Positions 57,562 through 64,000 of a DNA stretch of 64,000 nt are shown here, in pieces (within the stretch, counting starts at the first letter, position 1; each line of letters opens with the position of its first letter). The DNA is from Myxococcales bacterium (lineage in GTDB: Bacteria > Myxococcota_A > Polyangia > Polyangiales > Polyangiaceae): assembly GCA_016712525.1 (NCBI GenBank), contig JADJQX010000006.1, forward strand, positions 62,001-126,000, in the 5' to 3' direction. The translations under genes and the position numbers were made by a program. The notes under the pieces were generated by a model. That model searched no databases. It saw only the letters and a program-made list of their open reading frames with translations, and was not told the DNA's origin.

Positions 57562-58797
57562 ATGCGTACCTCGATCTTCGCGCTCGCCACCGTTTTCTCC
57601 GTCTCGATGCTCGCTGCCTGTGCGGCCGATACCACCGTGTCCGACGATGGCATCGAAGAGGAGGTCACCGGCGAGACCGAGGACGCCCTCTCCGTCAACG
57701 GCAACTACGGCTTCTACGTCGTGACCCGTCGCGACTTCCGTCGCTGTGTCTCGCCCCTCTGCGGCGGCGTCTACGTGAAGCGCGCGAACCAAGCCCTCAC
57801 GACCTGCGCCGACGGCACCCGCCAGGCCGAGTGCTACGTCGGTAGCTACGACTTCCGCGCGACCGGCCTCGACGACAACGAGCAGGCCGACTTCCGCGGT
57901 CTCTTCGAGGCGAGCCACGCGGTCGTCCGCGGCACGATGGTGTCGACCCGCTTCAACGGCCAGCGCATCGGCAAGCTCCGCGTCGCGGAGGCCTGGAAGG
58001 GCGCGGCCGAGGCCGACGTCACCGGCACGTTCTACCGCGCGGCCGACAACGGCATCCGCTGCATCAAGGCGCCCTGCCCCAGCACCACGGCCTACACGCT
58101 CAACTCGCGCGACCAGCAGAACGTCATCCGCGTCGGTATCGACTCGGTCGGCGCATCGCGCGACGAGGTGGCCGCGGCCCGCGCTGCTCTCGCGACCCGC
58201 GAAGGCATCCTCGTCGGTGGCGGCGTCGCCATCCCCAAGTGCCTCCCCTCGTCGATCAACTGCGGTCCCTTCCTCACCGCCGAAGACTTCTACCTCCGCG
58301 TGAAGCACCAGGCTGGCCCCGCCGCGTGCGGTGGCATCGCGGGCCTCGGCTGCAAGGCCGGCGAGTACTGCTCGTTCGCTCCCGGTGCGATGTGCGGCGC
58401 CGCCGACCAGATGGGCACCTGCGCGAAGCGCCCTGACATCTGCACCAAGGAGTACCGCCCGGTCTGTGGCTGCGACGACAAGACCTACGGCAACGCCTGC
58501 ATGGCCGCGGCCGCTGGCGTCTCGGTCGCGAAGGACGGCGAGTGTGTCACGGGTCCCACGCCCGGCGCGTGCGGCGTTCGTGGCGGCGTCCAGTGCAAGG
58601 CCGACGAGTTCTGCTCGTTCCCGGCCGACGCCCAGTGCGGCGCCGCCGATCGCCCCGGCTCCTGCGCGAAGCGCCCCGAGGCGTGCATCCAGGTCTACCA
58701 GCCCGTCTGCGGCTGCGACGGCCGCACCTACGGCAACGCGTGCTCGGCCGCGAGCGCGGGCGTCTCGGTCGCCAGCAACGGCGAATGCGCGAAGTGA
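57562..58797 (+). CDS. DUF6748 lipoprotein with two Kazal-type inhibitor domains
   Basis: The 411-residue lipoprotein has signal RTSIFALATVFSVSMLAAC. An N-terminal DUF6748 domain (GFYVVTRRDFRRCVSPLCGG, TTCADGTRQAECYVGSYDF) is followed by two near-identical C-terminal units (each: YCSF or FCSF, CGAADxxGxCAKRP, then VCGCDxxTYGNAC and GECV/GECA), each ending in a Kazal serine-protease-inhibitor domain. Kazal domains inhibit trypsin-like proteases; in a predator they may block prey or self proteases, which is inference. GGGAGGA and a good promoter precede the ATG at 57562. Convergent with the MA peptidase gene. Confidence 0.85.
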   Translation: MRTSIFALATVFSVSMLAACAADTTVSDDGIEEEVTGETEDALSVNGNYGFYVVTRRDFRRCVSPLCGGVYVKRANQALTTCADGTRQAECYVGSYDFRATGLDDNEQADFRGLFEASHAVVRGTMVSTRFNGQRIGKLRVAEAWKGAAEADVTGTFYRAADNGIRCIKAPCPSTTAYTLNSRDQQNVIRVGIDSVGASRDEVAAARAALATREGILVGGGVAIPKCLPSSINCGPFLTAEDFYLRVKHQAGPAACGGIAGLGCKAGEYCSFAPGAMCGAADQMGTCAKRPDICTKEYRPVCGCDDKTYGNACMAAAAGVSVAKDGECVTGPTPGACGVRGGVQCKADEFCSFPADAQCGAADRPGSCAKRPEACIQVYQPVCGCDGRTYGNACSAASAGVSVASNGECAK

Positions 58798-58952
58798 AGC
58801 GAGTCTAGTCGCGCGAGCGACGAACACGAGGCGGGCGTGGTGACCGAGAGGACGCCGCGCCCGTCGCGCATTTGCGTACCTTCCACCTATGCCTTTCGGG
58901 GGGGGCGCCTCGCCGTGGGCCGACGTCGAGAGAGTCGAAAGGAGACGATGTG

Positions 58953-60491
58953 CTACTTGCGAGCGGCGTCTCTGGCAGCGCGTACTTTGCCGAGAAGTTG
59001 CACGTATTTCCCCGCATGAACGCTGTCCGGGACGATCGCGAGGCCGTGCTCGAGCTCGGCTACCGCCTCTCCGAGGCGCCCTGCGGCGAAGTGGGCCTCG
59101 GCGAGGATGACGTGTCCGCCGAAGTAACCAGGATCGAGCGCTACGGCTCTCTTCGCCGTCGCGAGCGCCGCGTCGAGCGCGTTCCCCTCCGTCTGCGACC
59201 TGGCGACGAGGAGGAGCTGATCGGCCGTGCGCGCATGACTCTCGAGCCGCGCGAGCGCGTCGCGCTGTCGGCTCGCCGCGGCCTCCGGCATCGACTTCCC
59301 TTGCCACTCCCGCGCGATGGCCAGCACCTCACCGAAGAGGGCCCTGGGATCGTCGGGGGTCCGCACGAGCACGTCGTGGAAGAGGGCGCGCGCCTCCGTA
59401 GCGTTGGATCGTAGCGCCATGCACGCAGCGCGGTAGGCGACCTCCGGCGAGTCGAGATCGTGCGAGCGAGCGGCCTCTAGCGCCGCCTTCGCGAGCTCCT
59501 TCCCGTCCTTCTCTCCCCACAAGAGGCGCGCCCACATCAGATCGATCTCGTAGTCCGCGAGCGGGCGAGTCTTCTCGATCGGCGCGATCTCGATTTTTGG
59601 TGCATCATACACAAATCGATCCCAGCTCCACCCCGAGGTGTAGCGTGCGAACTGGCCCTCGAGACCCTCGAGGGGGATCTCTCCGACGCTCTTCGCCCAG
59701 CTCTCCACGAACGACTTGCCGTCGCCGAGCGAGGTCCGGAGGAGGCGGAACCGCGCGCGCAGCGCGTCGTCTCCATTGCTCAGCATGTGAACGAACGCGA
59801 AGGCCGCGTGGTAGTAGAGCGCCACGACCTCGTCTCGCCGATAGGGAACGGCGACGTCGTTCGCGTAGAAGGTCGATTGATCCGCGTCGAGCAAAGCGCG
59901 CACGTTCGGGGCGACCCCCGGCGGCACGTACGCTCCCGGCACGACCTCGCCGAGGGTCAGCTTGCCGTTCTCGACCTTCAGCGTGGAGTAGTACTGCGCG
60001 AGCCCTTCGTTGAGCCACATGGGGACCGCGCCGTACGTGTACGCGACGAAGCGGTGCGTGAGCTCGTGGAGGAACGTCGCCCTCACCGCAGGCGGATAAC
60101 CCGACCCGGCCAAGACCAGCGTCGGCGTGTGCTCGATGTCTCCCCCGAGCCGCTCCGCGGAGAAGCCCGAGTACTTGGGCCAGTACTCCGACATCTCCCG
60201 TTGGTCGTGGAGGAGCACGATCCCTAGCCTCTCGGCGCCGCCCGCACCGCGGGGGAACGCGGCGGCGGTGAGCTCCGAATACCCTCTCTCGAGCTCGGTC
60301 ACCGCGCTCGCGACCTGCGTGGCCTCGACGTCGGTGCGCACCACGAAGTGCTTGGTCGTCACTTCGTACCAAGGGTGCCCGCCGTGGGCCGGGCAGCCTG
60401 GCTGCGCGACGTTCTTCACGCACCCCGTCGCCATGACGAGCGCGACGAGGCTGGCGGTGGAGGTGGAGAGCCTCGAGCGTGGGCCGAGCAT
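58953..60491 (-). CDS. MA-type metallopeptidase lipoprotein with TPR tail
   Basis: The 512-residue lipoprotein has signal LSTSTASLVALVMATGC. A gluzincin-like domain (~40-300) carries the zinc motif HELTHRFVAYTY and the third ligand Glu in WLNEGLAQYY, plus a YEVTTKHFVVRTDV opening, matching the peptidase MA family. The last ~170 residues are TPR-like (FGGHVILAEAHFAAGRLGEA). It probably cleaves peptides in the periplasm or outside; the substrate is unknown. Start at 60491. It is convergent with the Kazal gene, an inhibitor/protease neighbour pair worth noting. Confidence 0.78.
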   Translation of the reverse strand: MLGPRSRLSTSTASLVALVMATGCVKNVAQPGCPAHGGHPWYEVTTKHFVVRTDVEATQVASAVTELERGYSELTAAAFPRGAGGAERLGIVLLHDQREMSEYWPKYSGFSAERLGGDIEHTPTLVLAGSGYPPAVRATFLHELTHRFVAYTYGAVPMWLNEGLAQYYSTLKVENGKLTLGEVVPGAYVPPGVAPNVRALLDADQSTFYANDVAVPYRRDEVVALYYHAAFAFVHMLSNGDDALRARFRLLRTSLGDGKSFVESWAKSVGEIPLEGLEGQFARYTSGWSWDRFVYDAPKIEIAPIEKTRPLADYEIDLMWARLLWGEKDGKELAKAALEAARSHDLDSPEVAYRAACMALRSNATEARALFHDVLVRTPDDPRALFGEVLAIAREWQGKSMPEAAASRQRDALARLESHARTADQLLLVARSQTEGNALDAALATAKRAVALDPGYFGGHVILAEAHFAAGRLGEAVAELEHGLAIVPDSVHAGKYVQLLGKVRAARDAARK

Positions 60492-60666
60492 TCGTCCCCA
60501 CTAAGCGCGAAGCGGATTTTTCGCAATATGATGCTTGAAGCCCGGATCGGACGGTGCGCGGATCGTGTCGCCATCCGGGCGCGGCCCGCCTGCACCGCTC
60601 CGTGCGTCCGTGTCTCCGTGCGGCCCCCCGGTGCGCTCCGCCGCGCCGAGTCCGGACGGGAGCCCG

Positions 60667-61266
60667 TCAACGCATCGGGAAGAGGCGCAGTACGAAGGCC
60701 CCGATGCGCTCGCTGTCGCCCCCGAGCGCCCGTAGCGTAGCCGCGGCTCGGTCGACGAGCGTGCGCCGCGTGGTGAGCGGCGTGCGCGCGGTGACCTCTC
60801 CGGGACGAACCCCGGTGGCCGCGTGGATGCGCTCGTACGCGGCCATCGGGTCGAGGTCGTCGCGGTCGAGCGCGAGCTCCACGAGCTCGGCCAAGAACGC
60901 CGAGCGGAGCTCTTGCGCCAAGTCGTGGACGGGCGGGCCGTGCGGCTCCGGGTAACACATGGGGAACCCGGTCGCGCCCCACGCGAGGAGGCCGCCCTCG
61001 AGGTGCATCGTGGTGCCGAGGAGCGGCTCGAGGGCCCGAATCGCGTCTCCGCTGCGTCGTCCGCTGACGCACGAGAGCACGACGGGCCCCTCGCTCGAGA
61101 GGAGGGACAGCTTGCCGGCGAACGCGCGGAGGTCGTCGCCGAGGTAGAGCGAGATGGAGCCGGGGATGAACCCGAGCTCCGAGACACGCTCGTCGAGGGG
61201 GCGAATATCGACGAGCACGAGCGATCGATCGCGCTCGAGGTCGATCGGAGAGAGCCCGACCAGCAT
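60667..61266 (-). CDS. Rhodanese-domain sulfurtransferase with C-terminal extension
   Basis: The 199-residue protein is a rhodanese (residues ~8-105; LVLVDIRPLDERVSELGFIP, active-site loop LSCVSGRRSGDA with Cys, GGLLAWGATGFPM). A ~90-residue helical C-terminal extension (VHDLAQELRSAFLAEL, ATGVRPGEV) is not a known domain to me. Its start overlaps the TGA of the TusA-DsrE2 gene as ATGA, so the two are coupled. It likely donates sulfane sulfur to, or takes it from, the TusA units. Confidence 0.85.
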   Translation of the reverse strand: MLVGLSPIDLERDRSLVLVDIRPLDERVSELGFIPGSISLYLGDDLRAFAGKLSLLSSEGPVVLSCVSGRRSGDAIRALEPLLGTTMHLEGGLLAWGATGFPMCYPEPHGPPVHDLAQELRSAFLAELVELALDRDDLDPMAAYERIHAATGVRPGEVTARTPLTTRRTLVDRAAATLRALGGDSERIGAFVLRLFPMR

Positions 61267-62852
61267 CAGAACACGAGGCTCATCTTGCTCGTCTTCGCGG
61301 CGTCGACGAACGTGGCGACGCCCGCGAACTCGAGGTTCTTGTACGGGTGGAGATCGCGCTTGGTGATGCCCATGACGCCCATACTCATCGTGCACGCCAC
61401 GAAGCGCACCCCGAGGTCCTCGGCCGACGCGAGCAGCGAGGGGAGCTCGGAGACGTTCTGCTTTCGCATGATCCCTCCCAGGATCGCGGAGCCCATGCCG
61501 CCGAAGTTGAGCTGGCCGAGCGCCATCTTGCGCGGCCCACGCGGCATGAGCTTCTTGAAGACCCACTGGAAGAACGAGACCTTGCCGTGCTCGGCGTCGC
61601 GGTTCGGGCGATCCCCTCGGAGGGTGTTGAGCCCCCAAAAGGTGAAGAAAATCATGACCTTCATGCCGGCGGCCGCGGCCCCGTTCGCGACGATCAGCGC
61701 CGCGAGCAAGACCTCGAGATCGTTGTGGAGCACGAGGAGCGTGCACTCGGGCCCGTCGGTGCGTACGGCGAGGCCAGTGCTCGTGCCCGTGAGCCGAGCG
61801 ACGAGCCGCGAGGGCGCGCCGACCGTGAGCTCGACGATCTCGTGCCCGCGCGCCGAGAAGGTCTTCAGCACGGCTTGAGCCGTCGGTCCGTCGGGCAAGA
61901 CGAGCTCGGCGAGTAGGCCGGACCCGAGGGTGGCGACGCGCTCGGCCTCGGCGAGCGCCATGGCACCGCTCATCGCGGTGAAGTCGAAGCGCGCCGAAGG
62001 GCCCTCGGTCGAACGTGGGGCGGCCACCGGCACCATGGCGACTTGTGCGGGAGGGGGCGTCGGCGTGAGCGCTGCGGCCCCGATGCGCTTCGCCGTGCGC
62101 AGACGTACGCGCAGGACCGGCCCCTCTTGCGAGCGCAGGAGCTCCGTCGCGCCCGACGACCGGCAGTACGACTCGACGTCGGCCGGGAAGGCGGGATCGT
62201 CGGCCATGATCTCGACCTCGGCGCCGGGGTTCCCGCGGGCGAACCGCGCGAGGGCGAGCACGGGCTCGGGGCACTGTTTTCCGCGGCAATCGAGGGTCGT
62301 GATGGCCCCCGGGGGCGCGCTCGGCACCTTCCCGACGGTCGACGCCGGCGCCCTCGACGAGCCCGCGGGGATCTCGAGCCTGGCGCGAAACGTCGCCCCT
62401 TCGCGGACGAGCGAGACGAGGCTCGCGCCTGCGCTCCTGCACCACGCCTCCACGTCGGCGCCGAACGCCTCGTCGTCGGCGAGCACCTCGACGGGGCCGG
62501 GGGTGGTGCGGGCGTGCCGCGCGATGGTCAGCACCGGTTCGGGGCATTGTTTGCCGCGGCAGTCGAGCACGGTGGACTGCGCGATGGCCCCGGGCGTCGC
62601 AGGAGACGTGGGCGTCGCGTCGTGCTTCTTGAGAACCTGGATCACGGCGCGATGCGCGCCCGAGACGTCGTCGAGCGCGACGAGCGTCGCCCCGGAGCTT
62701 CGGCACCACGAGCGCACGTCGGCGGGGAAGGCGTCGTCGTCGGCGAGCACCTCGAACGTCCCCCCGACGTTCGAGAGCTGGCGGGCGGCGCGGGCAGTAC
62801 GGAGCACGGGCTCGGGGCACTTTTGGCCCCGGCAGTCGATGGTCTGGGTCAT
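61266..62852 (-). CDS. Triple TusA fused to a DsrE2-like domain
   Basis: The 528-residue protein has three TusA domains in tandem, each beginning D-C-R-G and carrying C-P-E-P-V-L (near residues 6-16, 96-106 and 187-197), with the CPxP Cys as sulfur carrier. A TusA-like segment without CPxP follows (~285-355). The C-terminal ~170 residues are DsrE2-like: LLVLHNDLEVLLAALIVANG, MIFFTFWGLNTLRG, LNFGGMGSAILGG, and the Cys-containing ACTMSMGVMGI. In sulfur oxidisers TusA, DsrE2 and rhodanese are separate proteins that relay sulfane sulfur. Three fused carriers are unusual. The kinase stop lies 8 bases before its ATG; the rhodanese start overlaps its stop. Confidence 0.88.
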   Translation of the reverse strand: MTQTIDCRGQKCPEPVLRTARAARQLSNVGGTFEVLADDDAFPADVRSWCRSSGATLVALDDVSGAHRAVIQVLKKHDATPTSPATPGAIAQSTVLDCRGKQCPEPVLTIARHARTTPGPVEVLADDEAFGADVEAWCRSAGASLVSLVREGATFRARLEIPAGSSRAPASTVGKVPSAPPGAITTLDCRGKQCPEPVLALARFARGNPGAEVEIMADDPAFPADVESYCRSSGATELLRSQEGPVLRVRLRTAKRIGAAALTPTPPPAQVAMVPVAAPRSTEGPSARFDFTAMSGAMALAEAERVATLGSGLLAELVLPDGPTAQAVLKTFSARGHEIVELTVGAPSRLVARLTGTSTGLAVRTDGPECTLLVLHNDLEVLLAALIVANGAAAAGMKVMIFFTFWGLNTLRGDRPNRDAEHGKVSFFQWVFKKLMPRGPRKMALGQLNFGGMGSAILGGIMRKQNVSELPSLLASAEDLGVRFVACTMSMGVMGITKRDLHPYKNLEFAGVATFVDAAKTSKMSLVF

Positions 62853-62860
62853 GATGTCTC

Positions 62861-64000
62861 TCAGGGGGAGAAGGGGGTTCGAGGGGTCCTCACGCCGCTG
62901 CCGGACGAAGGCGCCCGGTCGCGCGTCGCGCGCACGAAGGCAGCCTCGATGTCGGTGACGAACGTGAGGGGCGAGGCGAGATCGCCCGAGCCGTGAAGCA
63001 CGCGGAGGGTGTGGCAGAGCGTCTCGACCTCGCGTACGCCGACGTCGCGCGCGAGCGACTCGATGGCGTGGCACGGCGTCGTGATGTCGCTCCCGTCGGA
63101 GAGGGCGCCCTCGAGCTCGAGGAGCAAGTTGGGCATCGCGCCGACCCAGCGGTTCCACTCTTCGGAGCGCCGTGGCGGCGCGCTCCTCGGGACCGACGTC
63201 GGCGCGTCCATCGTCGCGCGTGTCTCGAGGTGGCTCGCGAACGCGGGCGGCGCCATCGTGCGGCGATCCCGGAGTTGCTCCCCGAGGTCGTTCAGGCGGT
63301 ACGCGCCCCCAGGCAAACGGATGCGCGCCTCGAAGGGAATGTCGTCCCAAGCGACGACGCCCGTGCCCGTGGCGACCACGAACGCCGGCGTGTCGGGGCA
63401 CACCTGCGCGAGGTGATGAAAGGTGGTCGCGGCGCTCGGGGTCTTGATGTGCGCGCCGATCAAGAACGCTCCGAACGAGCCGTCCTGGCGCGAGGCGAGG
63501 CGAGGATCCGCCGTCGAGAGGACGCGCACGCCGAAGGGCGAAAACGCTGATTTCAGCGGCCCCACGAGAGAGCCGTCGTCGTCGATGACGAGCACGCGCC
63601 GCTTCACCGACTGCGCCCCCGGGACGAGCAGGAGCTCGAGCTCTTCCCGCACCTCCTCGAGCGTCGGCCGGAACGATGGCACCGGATCGAGCAGGTTTCG
63701 GAGCAGCCTGTCGAGCGCGGGCGAGATGTCCGGGCAGACGTCCTTCGGGTCGGGCGCTTGCTCGAGGTTCTGCACCGCATGAAAGAGGCGCTCGGGCTCC
63801 CGGATCTCCTCGAGCAGCTCGCGCCCCGTCGCCGCCCACCAGAGGAGCGCCCCGAAGCTGAAGACGTCCGAAGCCGACGTCGCGTTGCCCGAGAACTGCT
63901 CGGGCGCGGCGTACCCTGGTGTGCCGGCCACGAACTCGCCGGAGGCCCGCTCGGTGAGGCGCGCGATGCCGAAGTCGACGAGCTTCACGACGAGCTTCCC
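62861..64000 (-). CDS. Ser/Thr kinase with degenerate receiver and Hpt-like tail (N-terminus cut)
   Basis: About 379 residues are visible; the kinase N-terminal lobe lies beyond 64000. The visible kinase part has DFGIAR, GTPGYAAPEQF and DVFSFGALLWW. A receiver-like domain follows (RRVLVIDDDGSLVGPLKSAF) in which the phospho-acceptor region reads FLIGAHIK, with Gly where Asp is expected. A C-terminal helical segment has CHAIESLARDVG and LCHTLRVLHG, like an Hpt domain with a candidate His but not the usual Lys-Gly. The stop lies 8 bases upstream of the TusA-fusion start, so it heads that operon. Confidence 0.82.
   Translation of the reverse strand, partial: GKLVVKLVDFGIARLTERASGEFVAGTPGYAAPEQFSGNATSASDVFSFGALLWWAATGRELLEEIREPERLFHAVQNLEQAPDPKDVCPDISPALDRLLRNLLDPVPSFRPTLEEVREELELLLVPGAQSVKRRVLVIDDDGSLVGPLKSAFSPFGVRVLSTADPRLASRQDGSFGAFLIGAHIKTPSAATTFHHLAQVCPDTPAFVVATGTGVVAWDDIPFEARIRLPGGAYRLNDLGEQLRDRRTMAPPAFASHLETRATMDAPTSVPRSAPPRRSEEWNRWVGAMPNLLLELEGALSDGSDITTPCHAIESLARDVGVREVETLCHTLRVLHGSGDLASPLTFVTDIEAAFVRATRDRAPSSGSGVRTPRTPFSP

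Overview
The window is high-GC DNA (roughly 70% by eye, with strong third-position G/C) that looks like the chromosome of a delta-proteobacterial-type soil predator, most likely Myxococcota, class Polyangia. The reasons are four eukaryote-like Ser/Thr protein kinases with unusual add-on domains, PEGA, FIST, DUF4388, DUF4272 and DUF6178 proteins, many lipoproteins with long low-complexity stretches, and several hybrid histidine kinases. I saw no rRNA, tRNA, CRISPR array, insertion sequence or phage genes. The taxonomic call is inference from gene content.

Layout. 1-9.2 kb: exported and lipoprotein genes (partial phosphoesterase, Gly-rich lipoprotein, lysozyme-like lipoprotein, SOUL protein), a rhodanese, DUF4272 and DUF6178 proteins, one transmembrane Ser/Thr kinase, an intergenic array of four hairpins and a large GTGCCC-type repeat. 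9.2-14.6 kb: a three-gene run of a PEGA/TPR protein and two tandemly duplicated ~717-residue lipoproteins. 14.6-19.6 kb: glycerol-3-phosphate dehydrogenase and two consecutive hybrid histidine kinases. 19.6-32.4 kb: a low-oxygen/redox island with hemerythrin, universal stress protein, a sigma-54 activator, an MBL/beta-CASP protein, a CBS-pair protein, and a tightly overlapping cbb3 oxidase operon (ccoI-ccoS-ccoNO-ccoQ-ccoP-ccoG-TauE/SafE). Three sigma-54-like -24/-12 elements lie in this island, two of them at identical spacing from the start codon (hemerythrin and CBS).

32.5-43.1 kb: purE-purK, a 42-bp minisatellite, an exported metzincin-like protein, kbl, a GH13 lipoprotein, argD, and a P1B-type ATPase homologue in which every catalytic motif I can find is lost, facing a small copper-chaperone-like HMA protein. 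43.3-57.3 kb: a coupled pair of very large signalling proteins (kinase with HEAT-like repeats; degenerate HD-GYP/DUF4388/TPR protein), a zinc-ribbon kinase, a pseudouridine synthase, a FIST protein and a phosphodiester-glycosidase-family protein. 57.3-64 kb: a Kazal-domain lipoprotein behind a clear promoter, an MA-type metallopeptidase lipoprotein, and a minus-strand operon of kinase (cut by the window end), triple-TusA/DsrE2 fusion and rhodanese.

The best candidates for something undescribed are the kinase/TusAx3-DsrE2/rhodanese sulfur-relay operon, the dead P-type ATPase, and the kinase-HEAT / pseudo-HD-GYP pair. Because of the GC content many long antisense frames are open; I treated these as shadows unless the protein was recognisable.
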